From positions 770,377 to 834,376 of the forward strand of contig SCFO01000001.1 in NCBI GenBank assembly GCA_004078665.1: DNA of 64,000 nt, given 5' to 3'. This stretch comes from Halobacillus fulvus (lineage in GTDB: Bacteria; Bacillota; Bacilli; Bacillales; Halobacillaceae). This document shows, piece after piece, positions 54,153 through 61,799 of this stretch (the first letter of the stretch is position 1; each line of letters opens with the position of its first letter). The notes beneath the pieces were generated by a model that was not told the origin of the DNA, did not search any database, and saw only the letters and a program-made list of their open reading frames with translations. A program made the translations under genes and the position numbers.

Positions 54153-56198
54153 TCAATCCAGAACCTCACCAAAAAGGTGCGGGTCCTGATCCAACTGATT
54201 TTTAAGAGAACGATAAGCGGGATCGTTCTCAAGACGGCCGTTCATAATGATATCGGCTGCGTCCTTCCTTGCCGTTTCCAGTGCACGGTAATCATGCACC
54301 ATGTCTCCAACCTTGAATTCAGGCATTCCGCTTTGCTTCCTCCCAAAAAAGTCTCCAGGACCGCGCAGCTTCAAATCCTGTTCGGAAAGCTCGAAGCCGT
54401 CGTTCGTCTCGGTCATGATCCGCATCCGCTCTTTTCCGACATCGCCCTTTGGATCCGCGAGCAGGATGCAATAACTCTGATCCGCACCACGGCCGACTCG
54501 TCCACGCAGTTGGTGGAGCTGGGACAATCCGAACCGCTCAGCATCATAGATGACCATCACGGTCGCATTCGGGACGTTCACTCCGACTTCGACGACCGTT
54601 GTCGAGACGAGAACGTCCAAATCATTGGTCGCGAACTGCTGCATGACCGCGTCTTTTTCGTCATTATGAAGCCGCCCGTGCATAAGACCGACCGAAATGT
54701 CCGGTTCATAGACAGCGGCGAGCTGATTGTACAATTCGACCGCATTCTGAATATCGAGCTGATCCGATTCCTCAATCAACGGACAGATGACGTACGCCTG
54801 ATGTCCTTTCTCGACTTCTTTCTGTATAAAAGAGAGCACGCGATTCGTCATTTCCCCCTTTACCCAATAGGTTTCGACAGGCTTTCTCCCGGCAGGCATT
54901 TCATCAATCACCGAAACATCCATATCTCCAAACGCCGTAATGGCAAGCGTTCTCGGAATCGGGGTCGCCGTCATAAACAGAACGTCAGGATGCAATCCTT
55001 TATCCCGCAGTGTCCGTCGCTGATTGACACCGAAACGGTGCTGCTCATCGACGATGACAAATCCAAGATCGTGGAACAGCACCTCATCTTGAATGAGGGC
55101 GTGTGTCCCGATTAAGAGATCGATTTCATTCCGTTCGACAGCCTCAAGAATCTCACGGCGCTTCTTCCCTTTAATCGAACCGGTTAAAAGGGCGACGTTC
55201 GCACGCCCCTCGAACAATTCCTTCAGTCCCTGATAATGCTGCTCAGCAAGGATTTCTGTAGGCACCATTAGCGCCCCCTGCTTCCCGGCTGTAATCGAAG
55301 CGTACAAACCGATCGCAGCGACTGCCGTTTTACCCGATCCAACGTCCCCTTGCAGCAGACGATTCATCCGGTGCGGCTGCTTCATATCCTTCAAAATCTC
55401 GGCAAGCGATCGTTTTTGCGCACCCGTCAGTTCGAACGGAAGCGATTGAACGAAATCTGTAAGCTTGTCATTGTCGTAGTTTTGCGCATTCCCCGTCGTC
55501 GCTTCTCGATGCTTTTTGCGAAGCAGCTGCATTTTCAGCTGGAACAAAAGAAATTCCTCATAGATGAACCGCCGTTTAGCATGCTTCAGCATGATACGGC
55601 TTTCCGGATAATGCATTTGGCGGACCGCCTGAATCCGATTCGGCAGCTTGTAAGTGAGCTGAACATCCTCCGGCAAAATTTCCGGAATGCTCTCTCCATA
55701 CTCGTCGACTGCCGCTTTGATCACTTTACGAAGGCGCTGGAGCTGGAGCCCTTCTTTCAAAGTATAAACTGGCTGTATCGGCTCCTGCGCCTTCGATTCC
55801 CCTTTTTTAAACTGACTCACCGTCATCTGCAGGCGCTGCTGATCCCACTTGCCCGTGACGGTCACCGTATCCCCGATGTTCAGCTGTTTCTTGGCGAACG
55901 CCCGGTTGAACATGACCGCCTTGACAGCGAACTGTTCGACCTGCAGGGTGAACGTCAGACGTGATTTTTTTCTCCCGTAATAGCTGAGGGAAGGTTCTGA
56001 CACAACCTCCCCTTCCACTGTCGCTTTTTCATTATGAGCCAGTTCCGTCAACGGTTTCACTTCGTAGGAATCATAACGAAAAGGAAAATAAAACAGAAGA
56101 TCTTCTATTGTAAACAGCCCCAAATCATTGAGCTGCTCCTGAAATTTATCTCCGACTCCTTTGATCTCACTAATCGGTTGACTTAACACATGCGTCAC
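54153..56198 (-). CDS. recG: ATP-dependent DNA helicase RecG
   Basis: RecG remodels stalled forks and branched DNA. The 681 residues have the N-terminal wedge/OB domain (ATVEGEVVSEPSLSYYGRKKSRLTF), Walker A GDVGSGKT at 284-291, DEQHRFG, MTATPIPRTLAITAFGDMDVS, and helicase C motifs ending QLRGRVGRGADQSYC and the TRG-type tail. Its start overlaps the sdaAA stop by four bases. Confidence 0.97.
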   Translation of the reverse strand: MTHVLSQPISEIKGVGDKFQEQLNDLGLFTIEDLLFYFPFRYDSYEVKPLTELAHNEKATVEGEVVSEPSLSYYGRKKSRLTFTLQVEQFAVKAVMFNRAFAKKQLNIGDTVTVTGKWDQQRLQMTVSQFKKGESKAQEPIQPVYTLKEGLQLQRLRKVIKAAVDEYGESIPEILPEDVQLTYKLPNRIQAVRQMHYPESRIMLKHAKRRFIYEEFLLFQLKMQLLRKKHREATTGNAQNYDNDKLTDFVQSLPFELTGAQKRSLAEILKDMKQPHRMNRLLQGDVGSGKTAVAAIGLYASITAGKQGALMVPTEILAEQHYQGLKELFEGRANVALLTGSIKGKKRREILEAVERNEIDLLIGTHALIQDEVLFHDLGFVIVDEQHRFGVNQRRTLRDKGLHPDVLFMTATPIPRTLAITAFGDMDVSVIDEMPAGRKPVETYWVKGEMTNRVLSFIQKEVEKGHQAYVICPLIEESDQLDIQNAVELYNQLAAVYEPDISVGLMHGRLHNDEKDAVMQQFATNDLDVLVSTTVVEVGVNVPNATVMVIYDAERFGLSQLHQLRGRVGRGADQSYCILLADPKGDVGKERMRIMTETNDGFELSEQDLKLRGPGDFFGRKQSGMPEFKVGDMVHDYRALETARKDAADIIMNGRLENDPAYRSLKNQLDQDPHLFGEVLD

Positions 56199-57079
56199 TC
56201 TTTCTTCAACGATATTCCATAGATTTTAGCTTCTAACTCTCTTCCCGTCGGCGTAGCGGCTAAACCACCCTGCGCCGTCTCTCGGAAGGCGACCGGCATC
56301 CGCTGACCGACTTGATACATCGCGTCGATGACTTCATCACACGGAATCCGGCTCGTCACACCTGCTAACGCCATATCCGCAGCGACGACCGCATTCGACG
56401 CTCCCATCGCGTTCCGTTTTACGCACGGCACTTCTACAAGGCCTGCAACAGGGTCGCAAATGAGTCCGAGCATATTTTTCAGCGTGATCGCCATCGCTTC
56501 TGCCGATTGGGAAGGCGTTCCCCCGGCCATTTCGACGATCGCTGCTGCTGCCATACCCGCAGCAGATCCGACCTCAGCCTGACACCCTCCAGCAGCACCG
56601 GAAATCGACGCATTGTTCGCGACGACAAAACCGAACGCTCCCGATGTGAACAAATAACGCACCATTTGCTCGCGCGTCGGATTCAGCTGATTTTTCACAG
56701 CAAAAAGGGTGCCTGGAACACAGCCTGCGCTTCCTGCAGTTGGCGTGGCACAAATCGTGCCCATCGCAGCATTGACTTCGTTCGTGGCGACCGCTTTACT
56801 GACGGCATCCATCATCAGATTGCCGGAAAGCGGGGTATGATTCTTCATATAGTTTTGAATGAGAACGGCATCTCCACCCGTCAAACCGCTGACAGACTTG
56901 ACTCCTTTCAGCCCGTCCTCGACCGCCTTTTCCATCACATCGAGATTACGCTCCATTTGCGCAAAAACGTCTTCACGGGACATTTCTTTGACTTTCATTT
57001 CCTGACGGATCATCACTTCGGATATTTGAATGCCTTCACTTTCGGCAAGTTCGACTAACTCGGCTACATTACGGAACAT
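56195..57079 (-). CDS. sdaAA: L-serine dehydratase, iron-sulfur-dependent, alpha chain
   Basis: With SdaAB it deaminates L-serine to pyruvate and ammonia. The 294 residues have the Fe-S ligand cysteines in ATPTAGSAGCVPGT, GGCQAEVGSAAGMA and LICDPVAGLVEVPCVKRN. GGAGGTCTACAT precedes the ATG. It lies between sdaAB (17 bases) and recG (overlap). Confidence 0.96.
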   Translation of the reverse strand: MFRNVAELVELAESEGIQISEVMIRQEMKVKEMSREDVFAQMERNLDVMEKAVEDGLKGVKSVSGLTGGDAVLIQNYMKNHTPLSGNLMMDAVSKAVATNEVNAAMGTICATPTAGSAGCVPGTLFAVKNQLNPTREQMVRYLFTSGAFGFVVANNASISGAAGGCQAEVGSAAGMAAAAIVEMAGGTPSQSAEAMAITLKNMLGLICDPVAGLVEVPCVKRNAMGASNAVVAADMALAGVTSRIPCDEVIDAMYQVGQRMPVAFRETAQGGLAATPTGRELEAKIYGISLKKE

Positions 57080-57096
57080 ATGTAGACCTCCTTCAT

Positions 57097-57759
57097 TTAA
57101 TCTGAAATTTTGGCGACTTGTGTAATATGGTCCGCCCGTTCTAATTCGTTCAAGACCGAATCGCTGATGTTCTGATCGACTTCAATCACCATTAGAGCCT
57201 GTTCTCCCTGAGCTTTCCGAGATACTTCCATCCGGCCGATGTTGATTTCGTGTTTCGCTAAAATCGCCGTCGAGGAAGCGATGGCTCCGTAACGGTCGTT
57301 ATGAATAAGTAAGATGGCCGGATGACTTCCGGAAAGGCGCAGCTCGAAGCCGTTCAGCTCGGTAATTTCCGCCTTCCCTCCACCAATCGAAATGCCGACA
57401 AGCTCAAGTTCTCCGTCATCATCGCCGATTTTAAGTCTGGCCGTATTCGGATGGTCGGTATGGGCGTCTTCTTCGTGGAAGCGCACTTTCATCCCGTTCT
57501 TCCGCGCCGTCTCGAGCGCCTGGCTGATTCTCGTGTCATCGGTATCGTAGTCCAGAAGACCGCCGATAATCGCCACATCCGTCCCGTGACCCTTATAGGT
57601 TTTAGCAAAAGAGCCGTAGAGATGCACGTGGGCATACTTCGGTTCTCTCCCGAACAAATGCCGGGCTGCCCGACCGATCCGGGCTGCACCGGCTGTATGT
57701 GAACTCGAAGGTCCAATCATGACCGGACCAATAATATCAAAAACTGAACGATATTTCAT
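57097..57759 (-). CDS. sdaAB: L-serine dehydratase, iron-sulfur-dependent, beta chain
   Basis: The 220 residues have the family N-terminal IGPVMIGPSSSHTAGAARIGRAAR, the serine dehydratase beta domain, and a C-terminal ACT domain (about 148-220, ILLIHNDRYGAIASSTAILAKHEINIGRMEVSRK). It is the first gene of the unit; a cre box lies within its promoter, which implies CcpA repression when sugar is present. Confidence 0.96.
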   Translation of the reverse strand: MKYRSVFDIIGPVMIGPSSSHTAGAARIGRAARHLFGREPKYAHVHLYGSFAKTYKGHGTDVAIIGGLLDYDTDDTRISQALETARKNGMKVRFHEEDAHTDHPNTARLKIGDDDGELELVGISIGGGKAEITELNGFELRLSGSHPAILLIHNDRYGAIASSTAILAKHEINIGRMEVSRKAQGEQALMVIEVDQNISDSVLNELERADHITQVAKISD

Positions 57760-57789
57760 TTTGTCACCATCCCTTTTCTATCTATATCT

Positions 57790-57819
57790 ATTTTACAGAG
57801 AAAGCGTTTTCAAACTCAA
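57790..57819 (-). promoter_or_regulatory. Sigma-A promoter of sdaAB-sdaAA-recG
   Basis: TTGAGT (57819-57814) and TAAAAT (57795-57790) are 18 bases apart on the minus strand. The cre box fills the spacer. Confidence 0.6.
57799..57812 (-). promoter_or_regulatory. cre box (CcpA site) in the sdaAB promoter
   Basis: TGAAAACGCTTTCT on the minus strand matches the cre consensus TGnAAnCGnTnnCA in 13 of 14 positions and is nearly palindromic. It overlaps the -35/-10 spacer, a repressing position. Confidence 0.8.
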
Positions 57820-58020
57820 GCCATTCCTGAATTTTTCCAATTATCAAATTCTTTCACGCTTCACATCGAATCGATTGATTTTAATTCCTTAACAAAAATA
57901 ATTCTACCATATCCACTCTGCCCCCGTCGTTTTCTTAACAAAAGAAACACATCGTTTTCATGATGAGGCACAAGGTTTAGAACCTTGCGAGTTTCACGGA
58001 TAACCTTCTCCGTAAATGGT

Positions 58021-58178
58021 GTTTTCGTTCACATATAAAAAGAAGGAGGGGCGGGAAATGCCGAGGCTCTAGGCAGGCTGAGATCCCGCAGGAGCCCTGC
58101 TCCGAGGAAGCTCAGCGCCCGCCCATGGAAAGCGAGGTTTTCCCCGCCCCTCCTAGCTCCACCATGAGTAACGGTAAC
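58021..58178 (-). repeat. Structured intergenic repeat, copy 2 (inverted)
   Basis: The second copy of the element at 38465-38635, in reverse orientation. Stem GGAGGGGCGGG / CCCGCCCCTCC (58045-58055 with 58143-58153) takes the place of the GGAGGTCCGGGAAATGG stem of copy 1, so both arms have changed together. Inner stem GCTGAG / CTCAGC is at 58077-58082 and 58111-58116. Blocks 58103-58136 and 58072-58094 are identical (complement) to copy 1. Outer arms are weaker than in copy 1. Confidence 0.88.
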
Positions 58179-58217
58179 TTTTTCAACCTTTACTATTGAT
58201 CGCATCAAACTCAACGA

Positions 58218-58246
58218 TTGCCAGTAACAGAAAATGGGTGTACAAT
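58218..58246 (+). promoter_or_regulatory. Sigma-A promoter of the purine permease gene
   Basis: TTGCCA (58218-58223) and TACAAT (58241-58246) lie 17 bases apart, each 5/6 of consensus. A small hairpin GGTTAC / GTAACC (58258-58272) follows in the leader. I see no purine riboswitch core. Confidence 0.6.
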
Positions 58247-58308
58247 AAAAACTTGTGGGTTACACGGTAACCGGGCGGGAGAGGGATAATTTCATAGAGG
58301 AGATTCAA

Positions 58309-59571
58309 ATGCTCAATCAGCAAAAAACGAGCTGGAAAAAGGAACTCATGGCTGGCCTGATCGGCTACTTTACGACGGTTTACATCGTCGCCGTCAACAG
58401 CCAGATTCTTGAGAGTGCCGGCCTTCCCTTAGAAAGCGGTATGGTCGCGACGATCCTTGCCAGCGCAGTCGGCTGTTTGATCATGGCCATTTACGCCAAC
58501 GCGCCGATGGTCCTCATTCCTGGAATGGGTGTGAATGCTCTGTTTGCTTACTCGATTGTGGAAGGGACCGGGATGACGTTCCAGCAGGGACTGGCGGTCG
58601 TCCTGATCGCCTCTGTCATCTTTTTGGTGACAGCCTTTACGAAGCTGGGAGACTGGCTGAAGGTTGCGATTCCGGACTCCTTGAAGCATGCGATCACGGT
58701 CGGACTCGGGTTATTCCTAACGTTAATCGGCCTTGAAAAAGGTGGTCTCGTCGTCCGCGGCGAATATTCGCTGATTACACTCGGAAACCCTTCTTCAGCC
58801 ATCGTCATCACAAGTCTTTTGACATTGTTCATCGGCATTTTTCTGTTTGTGAAAAATGTTCCGGGGAACTTCTTGGTGACCATGATTGCAGGAACGATCA
58901 TCGCTCACTTCACAGGTGTGTTGAACGCACCTGGGGAGAGCTTGTCTGTTAGTGAGCAGACATGGGTATGGATGCCTGATTTCAGTATTGTAGGAGAATT
59001 CGGGTTTTGGATGGCTGTCTTTCCTTTAGCGATTGTACTCATTTTTGAAAACATGGGATTGATTCACGGTCAGCTGAACATGCTCGACCAGGAAGGGAAG
59101 TTCAAGCGTTCCTATCAGGCAACAGCTTTCGCTTCTTTGACAAGTGGATTTTTCGGAACGTCCCCGACGGTTTCATCCGCAGAAAGTGCGGCTGTCATTG
59201 CATCCGGAGGAAAATCCGGTCGTGCCGCTTTGACGATGGGCGTCCTCTTCCTCGGGACACTGTTCTTCATTCCATGGATCTCGATGGTTCCGGCAACAGC
59301 GATCAGTCCGATTCTGATCATCGTCGGAGCCTTGATGGTGCAAAACATTAAGGAAATCCCGCTAGACCAATTATCGGAAGCGATGCCTGCTTTCTTGATC
59401 ATCGTGATGATTCCCTTCACGTATTCGATCGCAGACGGAATGGCATTCGGATTCATCGCCTACCCGATCGTCAAATTCGCTATCGGAAAACAGCGTGAGC
59501 TATCGACGCCGGTCGTATTAATTGCCATGGTCTTTCTCGTTGAATTTATCATGCGCTCCCTCGGTCATTAA
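58309..59571 (+). CDS. NCS2/AzgA-type guanine-hypoxanthine permease (PbuG/PbuO-like)
   Basis: A 420-residue membrane protein with about 12-14 helices. The motifs fit the AzgA branch of NCS2: TTVYIVAVNSQIL, the NAPMVLIPGMGVNALFAYSIV loop, HAITVGLGLFLTLIGL, ENMGLIHGQLNML and GTSPTVSSAESAAVIASGGKSGRAAL, GMAFGFIAYPIVKF. The ATG at 58309 has GGAG ten bases upstream; the earlier in-frame ATG lies in the leader hairpin. Substrate (guanine, hypoxanthine or adenine) cannot be told from sequence alone. Confidence 0.9.
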   Translation: MLNQQKTSWKKELMAGLIGYFTTVYIVAVNSQILESAGLPLESGMVATILASAVGCLIMAIYANAPMVLIPGMGVNALFAYSIVEGTGMTFQQGLAVVLIASVIFLVTAFTKLGDWLKVAIPDSLKHAITVGLGLFLTLIGLEKGGLVVRGEYSLITLGNPSSAIVITSLLTLFIGIFLFVKNVPGNFLVTMIAGTIIAHFTGVLNAPGESLSVSEQTWVWMPDFSIVGEFGFWMAVFPLAIVLIFENMGLIHGQLNMLDQEGKFKRSYQATAFASLTSGFFGTSPTVSSAESAAVIASGGKSGRAALTMGVLFLGTLFFIPWISMVPATAISPILIIVGALMVQNIKEIPLDQLSEAMPAFLIIVMIPFTYSIADGMAFGFIAYPIVKFAIGKQRELSTPVVLIAMVFLVEFIMRSLGH

Positions 59572-59576
59572 AACAC

Positions 59577-59614
59577 AAAAACTCCCGGTCTTCTTAACGA
59601 GACCGGGAGTTTTT
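59577..59614. terminator. Bidirectional terminator between permease and lipoprotein genes
   Basis: A perfect 15-bp stem AAAAACTCCCGGTCT / AGACCGGGAGTTTTT with an 8-base loop, with T-runs on both strands, between convergent genes. Confidence 0.94.
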
Positions 59615-59617
59615 CCT

Positions 59618-60040
59618 TTATTCACTGCCTGCTTCATACAATTCATCAAATGGGAGGATTTGACCGTTCTCCATGCCGAGAATCGATTCATACCCCTTTT
59701 TGAGATCGATTTGAAAATACCGCTCAGCTGGTTCAGAAGCTCCTTCCTCTTTTCCAAACACAAGAATGAGCCGTTCGTCCTGATCGAGAATATCAAAATT
59801 CGTATAGCTACCCGTTTCACCAGATGCATTCAAATAGAGATAGACATTCTCGCCTTCCTCAGCGTTGTCTCTGTAAAGGTATGTTCCAGGTTCATCTTCA
59901 TGTTGTTGAAAGAAATCGCGGACCGGCCCCTCCAGGGTATCCTCCGAAATTTCCGAGTATTCAAAAGGGTCCGCATTCGAAGCACTCTGACACCCTACGA
60001 TGAATAAAAGCACACTACACATTGCGATTACTTTGTACAC
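59618..60040 (-). CDS. Small lipoprotein, unknown function
   Basis: A 140-residue protein with signal peptide and lipobox (VLLFIVGCQSASNADP), so it is probably lipid-anchored at the outer membrane face after cleavage at Cys. The mature part is acidic with aromatic residues (YLYRDNAEEGENVYLYLNASGETGSYTNFDILDQDERLILVFG). I chose the GTG at 60040, since GGAGAGG lies 6 bases upstream. Family not recognised. Confidence 0.8.
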   Translation of the reverse strand: MYKVIAMCSVLLFIVGCQSASNADPFEYSEISEDTLEGPVRDFFQQHEDEPGTYLYRDNAEEGENVYLYLNASGETGSYTNFDILDQDERLILVFGKEEGASEPAERYFQIDLKKGYESILGMENGQILPFDELYEAGSE

Positions 60041-60134
60041 CTTCGACCTCTCCTTCAAACTTTTCCTTACACAACTATGTTACTCTTCTCTTAAGAAGAA
60101 TACCAATTAGAAGTCATGAAAGGAGACGATTGAA

Positions 60135-60599
60135 GTGTCTGTTGTAAGACCAGCCGGATTCTGGAACCGTTTTGCCGCAAGAATGATTGATTTTATAATT
60201 GTAAATGTAGTCATAGGAACCCTATCCTTCCTGCTCTACTCCGAATGGCGATTCCTACAGGATATGTGGAAGCCCATCGACTTTTTGGCGTTTATCTATG
60301 CGTTTACACTTCCTATCCTATGGTCGGGATATACAATAGGACGAAAGCTGATGGGGAATCGAATCAAGCGGAACGATGGCAAGAAGGTGAATGCGGAAAC
60401 GATGTTCATGCGTGAATTCATCGCGATTTTCGTCTATATGCTCACGCTTGGAATTGGCATTTTCGTAAGTGCGTTTATGATCGCATTCAGAAAGGATAAA
60501 CGCGCGATTCATGATTTAATTGCTGAAACTTATGTCACGCACGAGCCCCCTTCTAAAACCAAAGGAGTTCGTGAACCTTCTGCATCTTCCGCAAACTAA
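60135..60599 (+). CDS. RDD family membrane protein
   Basis: The 154 residues match the RDD family: GFWNRFAARMIDFIIVNVVIG (Arg and Asp of the name), three hydrophobic segments, SGYTIGRKLMGNRIKRNDG and RKDKRAIHDLIAETYV. The GTG at 60135 has AAAGGAG nine bases upstream. RDD proteins are proposed transporters or membrane-accessory proteins. It is transcribed divergently from the lipoprotein gene and ends four bases from a converging gene. Confidence 0.85.
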   Translation: MSVVRPAGFWNRFAARMIDFIIVNVVIGTLSFLLYSEWRFLQDMWKPIDFLAFIYAFTLPILWSGYTIGRKLMGNRIKRNDGKKVNAETMFMREFIAIFVYMLTLGIGIFVSAFMIAFRKDKRAIHDLIAETYVTHEPPSKTKGVREPSASSAN

Positions 60600-60603
60600 A
60601 AAA

Positions 60604-60912
60604 TCACCATCTCATCACAAGCTCAATCCGGCTTCCCTGGCTCGAGATCAAATCCAGCTTTAGGCTGCTTGGTGTAAACAGCACGTCGATTTGCGATTCG
60701 ATTCCAGAGGCTTTGACAAGCTGTTTGACCTCTTCCTTTTTCGATTCTTGAGCAGCATTCATGATCTGGGTCGCATACGATTCTGACGATTGAACACGTT
60801 CCAGCAGCTTTTTCGCGTCTGTCAGTAAACGATCGGTTTCACCTGCAGATTGCATGAACGTATCGGGATTGACCGGCGGGAAGGATGGGCGGTTTGGGTA
60901 AGATCTATACAT
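60604..60912 (-). CDS. Hypothetical protein, 102 residues
   Basis: Starts MYRSYPNRPSFPPVNPDTFMQSA, a Pro/Asn/Tyr-rich N-terminus, then a helical part (TDRLLTDAKKLLERVQSSESYATQIMNAAQESKKEEVKQLVKASG) and a short beta-rich C-terminus (QIDVLFTPSSLKLDLISSQGSRIELVMRW). AAAGGAGG precedes the ATG at 60912. No signal peptide, membrane segment or catalytic motif. The N-terminus recalls small spore-associated proteins, but this is only a resemblance. Confidence 0.75.
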   Translation of the reverse strand: MYRSYPNRPSFPPVNPDTFMQSAGETDRLLTDAKKLLERVQSSESYATQIMNAAQESKKEEVKQLVKASGIESQIDVLFTPSSLKLDLISSQGSRIELVMRW

Positions 60913-61065
60913 AGAATCCCTCCTTTTTAGGCAGGACGTCACGTTGTATATATATGAGGGTCCAGGTGAATATGTCAGTAGGAATTGTTGTGCATCGGTT
61001 GCTTTTTTCCAAAACCACTGTCAGACTGTAAGAAGATTAAGCAAGAAAGCTAAGGTGACTATAAT

Positions 61066-61449
61066 ATGATCGAATTACGAGCATCAACAATAGACGGCGA
61101 CGAAATGGACCGTGGCGTTTTTACGACGAAAACGATTAAAAGAGACGAATTAATTCACGAAGCTCCCGTCATCCCTTACCCGAACAGCGAGCACCCTCAT
61201 ATCGAAAAAACGATGCTGGCGGATTACGCGTTTGAATATGGTGAGAATCACAGCGCGTTTTTACTAGGATACGGAATGATGTTCAACCATTCTTACACTC
61301 CGAATGCGTATTACCGGATCAATTTCGAGCGTCATACGTTTGATTTTTATGCGGTTCGTGATATTGAAAAGGACGAGGAAATTTTCATTAATTATAATGG
61401 CGACATCGATATTGATGACCCGCTTTGGTTTGACAAGGAAGAAGAATAG
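61066..61449 (+). CDS. Small SET-domain protein (putative protein-lysine methyltransferase)
   Basis: A 127-residue stand-alone SET domain: MDRGVFTTKTIKRDELIHEAPV (N part), GMMFNHSYTPNAYY (NHS motif that builds the SAM pocket), and FYAVRDIEKDEEIFINYNGD (catalytic Tyr region). AAGGTGACTATAAT precedes the ATG. It has no pre- or post-SET cysteines. From memory, a Bacillus anthracis SET protein of this size was reported to methylate host histone H1; the native substrate is unknown. Confidence 0.86.
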   Translation: MIELRASTIDGDEMDRGVFTTKTIKRDELIHEAPVIPYPNSEHPHIEKTMLADYAFEYGENHSAFLLGYGMMFNHSYTPNAYYRINFERHTFDFYAVRDIEKDEEIFINYNGDIDIDDPLWFDKEEE

Positions 61450-61451
61450 AT

Positions 61452-61486
61452 AAAAAAGCGCAGATCATGCTGATCCGCGCTTTTTT
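61452..61486. terminator. Bidirectional terminator after the SET gene
   Basis: A 16-bp stem with one mismatch (AAAAAAGCGC.GATCA / TGATC.GCGCTTTTTT) and a 3-base loop, with T-runs on both strands, between convergent genes ending at 61449 (+) and 61522 (-). Confidence 0.92.
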
Positions 61487-61521
61487 TGTGTTTTATAGGC
61501 TGATGGTAGGTAGGCTATGCC

Positions 61522-61737
61522 TTAAGTTCCTTTACGAATCCAATGAAACATGACCCCGGTGAAAACAAAGGAAGCGATTACGATTACTGGGGTAACAAAT
61601 ACGAGACCGACTAAATTCGTTGTGCTGTTCAACGGAACGAACGTCTCCCACACTCGACCGGTCACCTTCCAAAGGACGAGAAAATTCATAATGGTGATAT
61701 ATAAATAAATGACTCGGGCCAAAACCCGTTTCATCAT
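61522..61737 (-). CDS. Small two-helix membrane protein, unknown function
   Basis: A 71-residue protein with two hydrophobic helices (about 9-25 and 42-66), starting MMKRVLARVIYLYITIMNFLVLW and ending FHWIRKGT. The GGGGGGG run upstream of the ATG pair is the ribosome site. It lies after yhgE, beyond a terminator. Family not recognised. Confidence 0.68.
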   Translation of the reverse strand: MMKRVLARVIYLYITIMNFLVLWKVTGRVWETFVPLNSTTNLVGLVFVTPVIVIASFVFTGVMFHWIRKGT

Positions 61738-61763
61738 AATTCCCCCCCTCATTTATTGAAAGG

Positions 61764-61789
61764 AGGGCATCCTTATGCGGATGCCCTCT
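61764..61789 (-). terminator. Terminator after the YhgE/Pip gene
   Basis: A perfect 10-bp stem GAGGGCATCC / GGATGCCCTC with a 6-base loop, 10 bases from the yhgE stop. The T-run is short on both strands (CTTTC). Confidence 0.7.
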
Positions 61790-61799
61790 TTCTATAATA

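Larger units (their letters stand above)
57760..58217. other. Divergent intergenic region between sdaAB and the purine permease gene
   Basis: The gap holds the sdaAB promoter with cre (57790-57819) and repeat copy 2 (58021-58178). The stretch 57841-58020 is AT-rich with one small hairpin (CAAGGTT / AACCTTG near 57970-57990). A 61-codon minus-strand frame lies wholly inside the repeat and is not called. Confidence 0.6.

Noticed and set aside
53952-55115. Long plus-strand reading frame (387 codons) opposite recG
   Set aside because: It is the antisense of a clear RecG and ldcA 5' end, has no ribosome site, and its residue content (Arg/His/Ile-rich) is typical of antisense frames.
58029-58214. 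Minus-strand frame of 61 codons at the repeat
   Set aside because: Lies inside the structured repeat and is not shared by copy 1 in any frame.
58246-58308. Purine riboswitch ahead of the permease gene
   Set aside because: The leader is only ~60 bases with one small hairpin; the conserved purine-aptamer core and terminator are absent.
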